Assembly (NCBI RefSeq): GCF_029255125.1
Contig: NZ_JAPUVR010000140.1
Coordinates: 24,090 to 88,089 of the forward strand
Length of the DNA stretch: 64,000 nt
Source: Accumulibacter sp.
GTDB lineage: Bacteria > Pseudomonadota > Gammaproteobacteria > Burkholderiales > Rhodocyclaceae
Reading direction: 5' to 3'
In this document: piece by piece, positions 27,498 to 36,274 of the stretch
Numbering within the stretch: position 1 is the first letter of the stretch
How the letters are laid out: each line of letters begins with the position of its first letter
Position numbers and translations under genes: made by a program
Notes under the pieces: generated by a model
The model's database searches: none
The model's input: only the letters and a program-made list of their open reading frames with translations
What the model was told of the DNA's origin: nothing

Positions 27498-28673
27498 CTA
27501 GGGAACGCTAAGGAATTCGCCGATCAAAGCGGCCAGGCGGGTAACGAGTTCCTGCGCCTCCTCGTTGCTGAAGGTGAGCGGCGGCAGCAGGCGAACGACT
27601 TTGTCGGCGGTGACGTTGATCAGCAGGCCAGCCGCCAGCGCGCGCGTGACCAGTTCGCCGCACGGGCGGTCGAGTTCGATGCCAATCATCAGTCCCTGGC
27701 CGCGGATATCGACGACGCTGCGCTGGCCGGCCAGCGCGCGCGCCAGACCCTGGCGAATCTGTTCGCCGACGCTCACCGCGTGCGCGATCAGGCCCTCCTG
27801 CTCGATGACCTCGATCGTCGTCAAGGCGGCAGTTGCCGCCAACGGGTTGCCGCCGAAGGTCGAGCCGTGGTTACCCGGCTGGAAGAGCCCGGCGGCCTTG
27901 CCCGTGGCCAGACAGGCGCCGATCGGGACGCCGCCACCGAGGCCCTTGGCGAGGGTCACGATGTCCGGCACGATGCCCGCGTGTTGAAAGGCAAACCAGG
28001 TTCCGGTGCGGCCCATGCCGCATTGCACTTCATCGCAGATCAGCAGCCAGCCGCGATCATCGCAGAGCGCGCGCAAGCCACGCTGAAAAGCGTGGTCGGC
28101 AAGGTTGATGCCGCCTTCGCCCTGGATGATTTCGAGCATCACGGCGACGACCTTCTTGTTGTGCCGGGCAATGGCGCGAATCGCTTCGAGGTCGTTGTAC
28201 GGCACGCGCACGAAACCCGAGACGAGCGGCTCGAATCCGGCTTGTGCCTTGCGGTTGCCGGTGGCCGACAGCGTGGCCATCGTCCGGCCGTGGAAGGCAC
28301 GCTCCATGACGACGATCGCCGGACTGTCGATCCCCTGCTCGTGGCCAAGAAAACGTGCCAGCTTGATCGCTGCCTCGTTCGCCTCGCAGCCCGAGTTGCA
28401 GAAGAACGCCTCCTTCATTCCGGACAGCTCGCACAGGCGGTCGGCCAACCGTTCCTGCTCGGGAATGCGGAACAGGTTCGAGGCGTGAAGTAAGCGCCCA
28501 GCCTGCTCGGCAACTGCAGCGACGAGTCGCGGATGATTGTGGCCCAGCGTGTTGACGGCGATTCCCGATAGCGCATCAAGGTAGCGTTTGCCTTCGCTGT
28601 CGGTCACCCAGCTACCATTGCCATGACTGAAGGCAATCGGCAAACGTGCATAAGTGTTCATCAGGTGAGACAT
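27498..28673 (-). CDS. argD: Acetylornithine aminotransferase
   Basis: A 391-residue PLP-dependent class III aminotransferase. CNSGCEANEAAIKLAR is the cofactor-binding region, ICDEVQCGMGRTG holds the aspartate that contacts PLP, and TLAKGLGGGVPIGA contains the PLP lysine. The gene is the first of argD-argF-argG, with a 210-bp divergent intergenic region shared with the patatin-like gene. It may also serve as succinyldiaminopimelate aminotransferase in lysine synthesis, as in E. coli. Confidence 0.95.
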   Translation of the reverse strand: MSHLMNTYARLPIAFSHGNGSWVTDSEGKRYLDALSGIAVNTLGHNHPRLVAAVAEQAGRLLHASNLFRIPEQERLADRLCELSGMKEAFFCNSGCEANEAAIKLARFLGHEQGIDSPAIVVMERAFHGRTMATLSATGNRKAQAGFEPLVSGFVRVPYNDLEAIRAIARHNKKVVAVMLEIIQGEGGINLADHAFQRGLRALCDDRGWLLICDEVQCGMGRTGTWFAFQHAGIVPDIVTLAKGLGGGVPIGACLATGKAAGLFQPGNHGSTFGGNPLAATAALTTIEVIEQEGLIAHAVSVGEQIRQGLARALAGQRSVVDIRGQGLMIGIELDRPCGELVTRALAAGLLINVTADKVVRLLPPLTFSNEEAQELVTRLAALIGEFLSVP

Positions 28674-28882
28674 GGCTTACCCATTGCACAGGCTTGGAAA
28701 CGGAACCGGCGGCTTGCGCCGCCGGATAACAAGAAGATGGATTCTACGGGAAAACTCCTGGCATGTCATGCGCTGGCGCGCCCCTGGGAGGCCAGCACGA
28801 AGGCGTCCGCCTGTGGCAAACTGGGCGTGTCTCGGCGCCGCCCGACGGCCGCCGCAACCACAACGACAGGGAGAAAAGGATC

Positions 28883-29848
28883 ATGACCCGATACGGTTTC
28901 GTCGCCTCGGGCGGCGGCTATCGCAGCTTCTACACGGAAGGCGTGCTGGTCTGGCTGAAGCGGCACGGCCAGTCGGTCGTCCATATCGCGTCGACCAGTT
29001 CGGGCAACAACATCGTCATCGACTACCTGCTCTGGGACTGGCAGCAGGAAGAACTTCCGCCGGTGCTGACGCGCACCGTGCGGCTGAACGTGACCGACAT
29101 CTTCCACATCTTCTCGAACTTCCTCGGACTGCGCCCGCAGTTGCTGCCCACTGGCACGCACCTGTTCAGCGTCGACAAGGACAGTTGCCGCAAGTCGCTG
29201 CTGCTCGACGACAGCCACCGCCGCCAACTACTGGCCGAGCATCTGGCCGAAGTGCGCTGGGACATCCGGGCGACCAATCTCACCCGGCGCGCGGCGCGCT
29301 CGTTCAACGTCAACGAAATCCTGCGCAGCGTGGACGAAGCGAGTCTGGACCGGTTCATGGACGCTTTTCTTGCCGGCATCACGACGATTCCCTACTTCAA
29401 GGCGATCACCATCGACGGCGACTACTACATCGAAGGCGGCTACCTCGACAACACGCCGCTGCGCACACTGTTCGAGGACGACCAGGTCGACGAGATCATC
29501 GCGGTCGACTTTACCGACTACGACTATCACCGCGACCTCGACCAGCTCTATCGATCGAAGTCGTTCATCCTGCCCTTCAACAGCATCGACACGCATCTGC
29601 TGGTCAGCGACCTGCAACTCACGCTGCCGAACGCGCACATCTTCACGCAGGCAGCGCTGGTCAATGAGATGCTCGCCGTGCTCGGCCAGGCGAGCGCCGA
29701 GATTGGCGGCAAGCGCTACTATCGCAAGCCGCTGCACATTCTGCGCCCGAAGGATCTCGCCAGCATGACGATCTCGCTCAAGGACAGCAGCGCGCAGAAG
29801 CGCTATTTCGAGCTTGGTTTGCAGGAGGCAGAGGCCCGGTTCGGCTAG
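28883..29848 (+). CDS. Patatin-like phospholipase family protein with altered active site
   Basis: A 321-residue cytoplasmic protein with the patatin layout. The oxyanion-hole motif GGGYRS is at 10-15. The nucleophile elbow reads STSSG (37-41, S39) and the third block reads YYIEGGYLDNTP (about 181-192). In active patatins these are GxSxG and DG(G/A); here the first Gly is Ser and the catalytic Asp is Glu. Reduced or changed activity is possible. ATG 28883 has AAGGA upstream. It is divergent from argD and convergent with eptA. The C-terminal about 100 residues, with repeated YYRKPLHILRPKDL-like segments, are typical of the longer bacterial members. Confidence 0.75.
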   Translation: MTRYGFVASGGGYRSFYTEGVLVWLKRHGQSVVHIASTSSGNNIVIDYLLWDWQQEELPPVLTRTVRLNVTDIFHIFSNFLGLRPQLLPTGTHLFSVDKDSCRKSLLLDDSHRRQLLAEHLAEVRWDIRATNLTRRAARSFNVNEILRSVDEASLDRFMDAFLAGITTIPYFKAITIDGDYYIEGGYLDNTPLRTLFEDDQVDEIIAVDFTDYDYHRDLDQLYRSKSFILPFNSIDTHLLVSDLQLTLPNAHIFTQAALVNEMLAVLGQASAEIGGKRYYRKPLHILRPKDLASMTISLKDSSAQKRYFELGLQEAEARFG

Positions 29849-29869
29849 GCCGCAGGGGCGGCTGCTGGC

Positions 29870-31570
29870 TCAGGCGGGTCGCGCGCGGCAGCCGGCGAAA
29901 ACATCCCAGTCTGCCTCGTACAAGGCCGTGCGCACATCGAGCAGGCCGAGCAGCGAGTGGAACAGATGATCATGGCTGGCCGGCTGTTGCGCGCGCTGCT
30001 GCAGGCACGCGAGGTCGATGCCGGCGGAATTGCGCAGGCCGGCGGACAACCAGACGAACATCGGCACGCTCGTCTGTTCGCTCGGTGCGATGGCGTAGGG
30101 GATGCCGTGCAGATAAAGATTGTTCTCGCCGAGCGACTCGCCGTGGTCGGAAACATAAACGACCGCCGCGTCGATGCGCTCGGCGTGCGCCTGCAGCTTG
30201 CCGATCAGGCTGGCGAGGACGTGATCGGTGTAGAGCAGCGCATTGTCGAAAGCATTGACGATTTCCTCGCGCGTGCAGCGTCCAAGGTCGTCGTTCTCGC
30301 ACGCTGGCGTAAAGCGAGCGTATTCGGCCGGGTAGCGCCGGAAGTACGATGGGCCGTGATTGCCGATCTGATGGAGGACGAGCAGTTGCGTTCCCGCCGC
30401 TTGCGCCAGTCGTTCGTCGAGACCGTGCAGCAATCCGGCATCGAGGCAGCGGCCGGCTGCGCACAGGCCGGGCGGGTCGAGGGCGATGACCGAGTCGGTC
30501 GGCAGACCCTGGCAAACGGCTTTGCAGCCCGACTGGTTGTCGCGCCAGTGCACGCCGACACCGGCGCGCGCCAGGACGTGCAGCAGCGACTCGCTGGCGT
30601 TGATGCGCGCCGCATCGTAGTTGCGCCGGCCGACCGGGGCAAACATGCAGGGGACCGATACCTCGGTGTTCGTCCCGCAGCTTGTCACCTGCTGGAAACT
30701 GATCAACGGCAAAGCGGCGAGTTCCGGCGTCGTCGGCCGCTGGTAGCCGTTCAACCCCCAGTTGGCCGCGCGCGCCGTCTCGCCGACGACGACGACGACG
30801 AACAGCGGCCGGCTGCGCGTTGCCCAACTCGCGCCGGGGACCGCGTCGAGGCCGATCGGCTGGCGTGCCAGCGCGGCGCCGCGCGCATCGCTGCCGGCCA
30901 CGCTGGCCAGTGACCACAAGTAGTTTGCCGGCGTGATCAGGTAGCGTACTTCCTTGTGCTTGCGCATCATCGACGACAGCGGCTGGAAGACGAGCAGCAG
31001 AGCGACCGCCGCCGTTGCCGCAGCGAGCAGCACTGCGGCTGCACGTATACCGAACGCGCGTGGCCAGGGCCGCCGGACGATGTCCACACGCCAGAGCAGG
31101 ATCAGCGGCAGCGCGGCATAGACCGCGAGCGGCGGCAGCAATCCCCAGGAGACGAGCTCGCGTGCTTCAGCGACATCCGTGCGCACGACGTTGCGTAGCA
31201 TCGACGGATCGAGATAGACGCCGTAACTCTGCATGAAGTGGGCGGCGATTGCTGTCGCGACGATCAGCACGGCGAGCAGCGGCTTCACCGTCCAGCGATT
31301 GGTCACCAGCGCGAGGAGCAGAAAGTGGATGGCCACGAGCAGCACGCCGAGGGCAAGCGCGAAGCCCCAGGTGTGGACGTCGGAGAGTGGGCGGTCCTGC
31401 ACGGCTGCGGAAAAGAACGAACGGTTGGCGGTAAGCGCCCAGAACACGCTCGCCACGAGCAGGACGCCCTCGACGCTGGCCGGAATCGTGAAACGCGAGC
31501 GGCGCTGTCGGTCGTTGGCAGCGCCGCGTGTGACGCGCGCGAGGCGAAAGTTGAGAAGCATGCCGCTCAT
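29870..31570 (-). CDS. eptA: Lipid A phosphoethanolamine transferase
   Basis: A 566-residue inner-membrane protein with about five N-terminal transmembrane helices and a periplasmic sulfatase-type domain. The nucleophile T265 is in VVGETARAANWG. Metal ligands are in SCGTNTEVSVPC and in YVSDHGESLGENNLYLHG near the C-terminus. It transfers phosphoethanolamine from phosphatidylethanolamine to lipid A, lowering the negative surface charge. ATG 31570 is chosen; ATG 31561 is close behind and neither has a strong ribosome site. It is divergent from a two-component pair that could be its regulator. Confidence 0.9.
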   Translation of the reverse strand: MSGMLLNFRLARVTRGAANDRQRRSRFTIPASVEGVLLVASVFWALTANRSFFSAAVQDRPLSDVHTWGFALALGVLLVAIHFLLLALVTNRWTVKPLLAVLIVATAIAAHFMQSYGVYLDPSMLRNVVRTDVAEARELVSWGLLPPLAVYAALPLILLWRVDIVRRPWPRAFGIRAAAVLLAAATAAVALLLVFQPLSSMMRKHKEVRYLITPANYLWSLASVAGSDARGAALARQPIGLDAVPGASWATRSRPLFVVVVVGETARAANWGLNGYQRPTTPELAALPLISFQQVTSCGTNTEVSVPCMFAPVGRRNYDAARINASESLLHVLARAGVGVHWRDNQSGCKAVCQGLPTDSVIALDPPGLCAAGRCLDAGLLHGLDERLAQAAGTQLLVLHQIGNHGPSYFRRYPAEYARFTPACENDDLGRCTREEIVNAFDNALLYTDHVLASLIGKLQAHAERIDAAVVYVSDHGESLGENNLYLHGIPYAIAPSEQTSVPMFVWLSAGLRNSAGIDLACLQQRAQQPASHDHLFHSLLGLLDVRTALYEADWDVFAGCRARPA

Positions 31571-31752
31571 CTTGCGCTGAGCGCCTGAAGGTTCGCTTAA
31601 GTCGCCGACCGAAGTTGCGTTTGGTCGGCATTTCGCGTGCGCCGGGTGCAGCGAGGGGTGCCGCGCTGGTACGCCGGTGATGGCGGTGAAGACGGACTTT
31701 TGGCACAATCGACTTCTTTCGCTGCCGCCTGAAGGACGACCGAAGCGGAACC

Positions 31753-32412
31753 ATGCGCCTGTTGCTGATTGAAGACGACGACATTCTGGGCGAGGGGCTG
31801 CGCGATTTCCTGTCTGCCGACGGGCACAGCGTCGACTGGTGCCGTACTCTGCGCGAGGTTTCCGGCTACCACGGCGAGCCCTACGACGCACTGCTGGTCG
31901 ACTGGCAATTGCCTGACGGATCGGGTCTCGACTGGTTGCGCGGCCGGCGGCTCAACCGCGACGCGACGCCGGCGCTGATGCTCACCGCGCGTGACCTGCT
32001 GAGCGACCGGATTCGGGGGCTCGACAGCGGCGCCGACGACTACCTGGTCAAGCCCTTCGCACCGGAAGAACTGCTCGCCCGCCTGCGCGCCGTCTGCCGG
32101 CGCAGCGCCGGCTCGGCGGCCGGTCGCCTGTCCTTTGGTGAGGTCGACATCGACCTCGCCGGACGCAGCGCCTGGCGCGCCGGGCAGCGTGTCGCCTTGA
32201 CCGCTCGCGAGTGGGCGGTGCTCGAAGCGCTCGTCCTGCGCGCCGGGCGGATTGTCCCGAAGGACGATGTCGAACGCCTGGTCGTCGGCTTCGACAGCGA
32301 ACTCGCCAGCAACGCGATCGAAGTTCACATTTTCGGGCTGCGCCGCAAGCTCGGTCGGGAAATCATCGAAACCGTCCGCGGGCTGGGCTACCGCGTCGGC
32401 AAACCCAGGTGA
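31753..32412 (+). CDS. OmpR/PhoB-type response regulator
   Basis: A 219-residue regulator with an N-terminal receiver (acidic pocket IEDDD, phospho-acceptor D50 in LLVDWQLPDGSG, lysine in YLVKPFAPEE). The C-terminal winged helix ends with NAIEVHIFGLRRKLGRE. It resembles PmrA/QseB-like regulators. The next gene, its histidine kinase, overlaps by 4 bases (GTGA). Because eptA begins 183 bp away on the opposite strand, control of eptA is likely, as with PmrAB or ColRS, but this is inferred from position. Confidence 0.93.
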   Translation: MRLLLIEDDDILGEGLRDFLSADGHSVDWCRTLREVSGYHGEPYDALLVDWQLPDGSGLDWLRGRRLNRDATPALMLTARDLLSDRIRGLDSGADDYLVKPFAPEELLARLRAVCRRSAGSAAGRLSFGEVDIDLAGRSAWRAGQRVALTAREWAVLEALVLRAGRIVPKDDVERLVVGFDSELASNAIEVHIFGLRRKLGREIIETVRGLGYRVGKPR

Positions 32413-33698
32413 ATCCACTGCCGTCGATCCAGGCGCGCCTGGCGCGTGCCTTGCTCGTCTGGTCGCTCGTCTGGAGTCTCGCGGTAGCGCTGGCGGTCTG
32501 GCTGGCGGTGCAGCAGCAGGTCGAGGATCTGCTGGACGAAAGCCTGCAGTCGGCTGCCGAGTTGCTCAAGGCACCGCTGATGGCTGAGGACGCCACCCTG
32601 CCGGCCGAATCTGGCGGCCCCGACGCGGCCGGCAGCAGTGATCTGGCGGATGACGCCGACTCAGGCTTCGCCTGGCAGGTCGTGCAATACTCGCCGGCGG
32701 ACGCTGCGGATGTCCTCTTCAATTCGGCGACGGCGCCGACTGTGGCGTGGCGCCTGGCGCCGACGACTGGTTTCAGCGACGGAGCGGGCTGGCGGGTTTT
32801 CGGGACGCGGCTGGCCGACGACGGCCGCTTCCTCTACGTCGGGCAGACGCGCGACGAGCGCAGCGAAGTGCAGATCGAAGTCGCGCTCAGCGTCGCCGCG
32901 GCAACGCTGAGTATCGGCCTGCTGGCGCATTTCTGGCTGCGCGCGCGGGTACGCTACGAACTGCTGCCGGTGCAGCGTCTGGCCGAAAGGCTCGCCGCGC
33001 ACGATCCGATAGCTGACGGTGGGAGCCTCGGCGTCGCCGAATGCGAAGAACTGCAGCCGATGCACGCGGCGATCGATACGCTGGCCGCCCGTCTGGCCCA
33101 CCGTCTGGCGCAGGAGCGTGCGTTTACCGCACATGCCGCACATGCCTTGCGGACGCCTCTGGCTGGCATCGACGCGCAACTGGCGGTCGCGCTGCGCGAG
33201 TCGCCGCCTGCGCTGCAGCCGCGCCTGCAGCGCGTGCGCAGCGCGGCGGGCCGCCTGCAGCGCGTCGTCAGCGCGCTCTTGACGTTGTTTCGCAGTGGCG
33301 TCGAGTTGCGGCGGCAGACGATCGATCCGGCCGCTCTTGTCACGCGCCTGGCAATCGACGGGCTGACCGTCGAACTGGCGGAAACGCAAGCGATTTCGGC
33401 CGACCCCGACCTGCTCGCTGCGGCCCTGCTCAATCTCCTCGACAACGCCCTGCGCAACGGCGCCCAGCGCCTGGTGCTATCGACGCCCGGGCGCGGCTGC
33501 CTGCGGCTGCATGACGACGGGACGGGGGTTGCGCCCGAGCGTCTGCAGCAGTTGCAGGCGGCGATTTCTGCACAAACGTATGAGGGGAATACCGGCCTGG
33601 GTCTGATGCTGGCCGATCTGATTGCCCGGGCGCACGGCGGACAGCTCGTGCTGCCCTTAGTCGAGGGGGGTTTCGCCGTCGAACTGCAACTCGGGTAA
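32409..33698 (+). CDS. Sensor histidine kinase
   Basis: A 429-residue membrane kinase. One transmembrane helix at about 15-36, a periplasmic domain of about 120 residues, and a second helix at about 155-178 are followed by the dimerisation domain with H245 in AHALRTPLAGI. The ATP-binding domain has an N box (NLLDNALRNG), DDGTGV and GNTGLGLM. The periplasmic domain has several acidic runs (AEDATLPAESGG, SSDLADDADSG) that could sense cations or peptides. GTG 32409 overlaps the regulator stop. This is a PmrB/QseC-like type; the signal is not determined. Confidence 0.92.
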   Translation: MNPLPSIQARLARALLVWSLVWSLAVALAVWLAVQQQVEDLLDESLQSAAELLKAPLMAEDATLPAESGGPDAAGSSDLADDADSGFAWQVVQYSPADAADVLFNSATAPTVAWRLAPTTGFSDGAGWRVFGTRLADDGRFLYVGQTRDERSEVQIEVALSVAAATLSIGLLAHFWLRARVRYELLPVQRLAERLAAHDPIADGGSLGVAECEELQPMHAAIDTLAARLAHRLAQERAFTAHAAHALRTPLAGIDAQLAVALRESPPALQPRLQRVRSAAGRLQRVVSALLTLFRSGVELRRQTIDPAALVTRLAIDGLTVELAETQAISADPDLLAAALLNLLDNALRNGAQRLVLSTPGRGCLRLHDDGTGVAPERLQQLQAAISAQTYEGNTGLGLMLADLIARAHGGQLVLPLVEGGFAVELQLG

Positions 33699-33740
33699 AG
33701 CGCTTTTTGCCAGATTAACCAAAGCGGCGCGCTGGCCGAG

Positions 33741-33768
33741 GCCCGGAACCCGCTGCCGGGTTCCGGGC
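33741..33768. terminator. Strong palindrome between convergent genes
   Basis: GCCCGGAACCCG (33741-33752) and CGGGTTCCGGGC (33757-33768) form a perfect 12-bp stem with loop CTGC. It lies between the kinase gene and the end of tpiA, which converge. It can act in both directions, although no T-run is present on either side. Confidence 0.6.
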
Positions 33769-33786
33769 TGAACCTCGTGGCAGGGA

Positions 33787-34554
33787 CTACTTGCTGAGCG
33801 TGTCGCCGGGGGTGACGATGCCGAGGAAGCTGTCGGCCTTGAGTGCTGCACCGCCGATCAGACCGCCGTCGATATCTTTCTGGGCGAGCAGTCCGGCGGC
33901 GTTTTCGGGCTTCATCGAGCCGCCGTACTGAATGCTGATCGACTGCGCCAGCTCGTCGCCGTAGAGTTTGGCGAGCAGGCTGCGGACGAACGCGTGCGCC
34001 TGCTGTGCTTCGTCGTCGGTCGCCGTGACGCCGGTGCCGATCGCCCAGACGGGTTCGTAGGCAATCACGGTGCGCCGCGCGTCGTCGATCGACAGGCCTT
34101 CGTAGGCGCCGTTGACTTGCGTCGTCAGGACGCTTTCCAGGCGGCCGCCTTGTCTTTCGGCGAGCGTTTCGCCGATGCAGATGATCGGCGACATGCCGAG
34201 CGTGAGGACCTTCTTGACTTTCTTGTTGACCGTGTCATCGGTCTCGCCGAAGTAGGTCCGCTGTTCGGAGTGGCCGATGATGACGTATTCGACGCCGATT
34301 TCCTTCAGCATGTCGGCGCTGACCTTGCCGGTGTACGCGCCCTGGTTTTCCCAGTGCACGTCCTGAGCGGCCAGCTTGACCTTGGTTCCCTGCAGCACGT
34401 CGGCGACCTTGGCGAGCGCGAGGTAGGTGGGAGCGACGACGACGACGACGTTCTGCACGTCGCGTGCTGCCGCGGCGACTTCGGAAGCGAGCCGCACGGA
34501 TTCGGCGACGGTCTTGTTCATTTTCCAGTTGCCGGCGATGACGATCTTGCGCAT
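33787..34554 (-). CDS. tpiA: Triosephosphate isomerase
   Basis: A 255-residue TIM barrel that interconverts DHAP and glyceraldehyde-3-phosphate. The N-terminal GNWKMNK holds the catalytic lysine, IIGHSEQRTYFGE the electrophilic histidine, and AYEPVWAIGTGVTA the catalytic glutamate. The start ATG 34554 has GAGGAAT upstream. It follows pgk by 82 bp on the same strand. The sequence (RKIVIAGNWKMNKTVAES) looks more like TpiA of planctomycete or Bacteroidota-type lineages than the usual proteobacterial form. This is my impression, not a search result. Confidence 0.95.
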   Translation of the reverse strand: MRKIVIAGNWKMNKTVAESVRLASEVAAAARDVQNVVVVVAPTYLALAKVADVLQGTKVKLAAQDVHWENQGAYTGKVSADMLKEIGVEYVIIGHSEQRTYFGETDDTVNKKVKKVLTLGMSPIICIGETLAERQGGRLESVLTTQVNGAYEGLSIDDARRTVIAYEPVWAIGTGVTATDDEAQQAHAFVRSLLAKLYGDELAQSISIQYGGSMKPENAAGLLAQKDIDGGLIGGAALKADSFLGIVTPGDTLSK

Positions 34555-34599
34555 GGTATTCCTCGTGTGATGTTTTTTGGCTAGCGAGTGCGGACGAGT

Positions 34600-34620
34600 G
34601 GCCCCGGACCTGCCGGGGCC
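34600..34620 (-). other. Hairpin between pgk and tpiA
   Basis: GGCCCCGG (34600-34607) and CCGGGGCC (34613-34620) form a perfect 8-bp stem in the 82-bp gap. No T-run follows on the minus strand. It could attenuate readthrough from pgk to tpiA or stabilise the message. Confidence 0.45.
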
Positions 34621-34636
34621 GTACGGCTGACTTCTC

Positions 34637-35893
34637 TTACTTTTCGGAGAGCGCGGCGACGCCCGGCAGGATCTTGCCTTCAAGGTACTCGAGCGACGCA
34701 CCGCCGCCGGTCGAGGTGTGCGTGACTTTCTTGTCGGCGCCGTACTTCTTCGCTGCGGTGGCCGTGTCGCCGCCGCCGATGACGGTGATCGCGCCGGCCG
34801 CGGTGGCCTGAACGACCGCGTCGGCCATCGCCTTGGTGCCGCCTTCGAACTTCTCGAACTCGAAAACGCCGGCCGGGCCGTTCCAGATGATCGTCTTCGC
34901 GTTCACGATCGCTTCGCTGAAAATGCGCGTCGATTCGGGTCCGCAGTCGAGCCCGAGCCAGCCGTCGGGGATTCCGTCGACGTCGTTGGCGGTTCCGGTA
35001 TTCGCGTCAGCGGCGAATTTGTCGGCGATGATGAAGTCGACCGGGAGCAGGATCTGGCGGCCTTTTTCCTTGGCCTTGGCCATCAGCTCGGGGACGATCT
35101 TGGCGCCTTCCTCGTCGAACAGCGAGTTGCCGATCGGCATTCCCGAGATGACTTTCTTGAAGGTGAAGGCCATGCCGCCGCCGATGATGATCTGGTCGGC
35201 CTTGTCGAGCAGGTTGTTGATCAACTGGATCTTGTCGGCGACTTTGGCGCCGCCGAGAATCGCCAGCAGCGGCCGCTTCGGCGATTCGAGAACGGCCGAG
35301 AAAGCAGCCAGTTCCTTGTTCATCAGGTAGCCGGAAGCGCGTTCGGGCAACTGCACGCCGGTCATCGACGAGTGGTCGCGGTGCGCCGTGCCGAAGGCGT
35401 CGTTGATGTAGACGTCGGCCAGCTTGGTCAGCGACGCGCGGAAGGCCTTGACGTCGTCGGCTGCGGCTTTCAGCTTGGTGACGCTGCCGTCGGCGTTGGT
35501 GACCGTGGCCTTGCCTTCTTCTTCGATGTGGAAGCGAAGGTTCTCGAGCAGGATGACTTCGCCCGGCTTGATCTGGGCGCAGGCGGCTTCCACTTCCGGT
35601 CCGACGCAATCGGGCAGGAACTTGACCGTGCGCCCGAGCAAGCCTTCCAGAGCGACGGCGACCGGCTGCAGGCTGAACTGCGGAATCGCCTTGCCGTCCG
35701 GGCGGCCAAGGTGCGACATTAGAATGACGGCAGCGCCTTTGTCGAGCGCATACTTGATCGTCGGCAGCGCGGCTTCGATGCGCTTGGTGTTGGTAATGGC
35801 ACCGGTGACCTTGTCCTGAGGGACGTTGAAGTCAACGCGGATCAGTGCGCGCTTGCCTTCGAGGGCGAGATCTTCGATGAACAGTTTGGACAT
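34637..35893 (-). CDS. pgk: Phosphoglycerate kinase, eukaryote-like long form
   Basis: A 418-residue glycolytic kinase, longer than the usual bacterial form of about 390 residues. The extra length matches the eukaryotic type: [15 protein letters not shown] with about 25 residues before [13 protein letters not shown], then [31 protein letters not shown] and [15 protein letters not shown]. It transfers phosphate between 1,3-bisphosphoglycerate and ADP. ATG 35893 is preceded by GAGGAAATC. It is paired with tpiA and is not next to gap, pyk or fba, as the usual proteobacterial copy is. Transfer from another lineage or a second copy is possible. Confidence 0.95.
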   Translation of the reverse strand: MSKLFIEDLALEGKRALIRVDFNVPQDKVTGAITNTKRIEAALPTIKYALDKGAAVILMSHLGRPDGKAIPQFSLQPVAVALEGLLGRTVKFLPDCVGPEVEAACAQIKPGEVILLENLRFHIEEEGKATVTNADGSVTKLKAAADDVKAFRASLTKLADVYINDAFGTAHRDHSSMTGVQLPERASGYLMNKELAAFSAVLESPKRPLLAILGGAKVADKIQLINNLLDKADQIIIGGGMAFTFKKVISGMPIGNSLFDEEGAKIVPELMAKAKEKGRQILLPVDFIIADKFAADANTGTANDVDGIPDGWLGLDCGPESTRIFSEAIVNAKTIIWNGPAGVFEFEKFEGGTKAMADAVVQATAAGAITVIGGGDTATAAKKYGADKKVTHTSTGGGASLEYLEGKILPGVAALSEK

Positions 35894-36274
35894 GATTTCC
35901 TCGACAGTGAGTGGGTGACGTAAGAAACGGCAATAGGGATGGAATGGGAATCTGGGTGGCAATCAGGATGAAGCGGGTGACGATCCGGATGGCGATGAGC
36001 ATGGTGTCCGCGCGTCGGCGGCAGAACTCCTTGGTGCGGCAGTGTCGTCAGATCGTTGAGTCAGGCCGGGGTAAGCTCGGGCGAGGCGTTTCAACCACGC
36101 AGACGAAGTATCCTTGGCCCCGCGCGCGTAGTCAATGCTCTCGTGTGGCGGGCGCTTGGCAAGGCGCTGCGCGCCGCGCCGCTGCTCTGGCCGAGTGCGG
36201 CCAAGGACGTGCAGGATCGATTGTTCGGGTGGCTGGCGGGTCGAGCTGAGCGCGCTTGGCCGGTCGGTCAGCGC
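35894..36274. other. Intergenic stretch upstream of pgk
   Basis: About 380 bases between the pgk start and the end of the ThDP-enzyme gene. Short frames are present but none is supported. It should carry the pgk-tpiA promoter on the minus strand; I cannot pick one with confidence. Confidence 0.4.
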
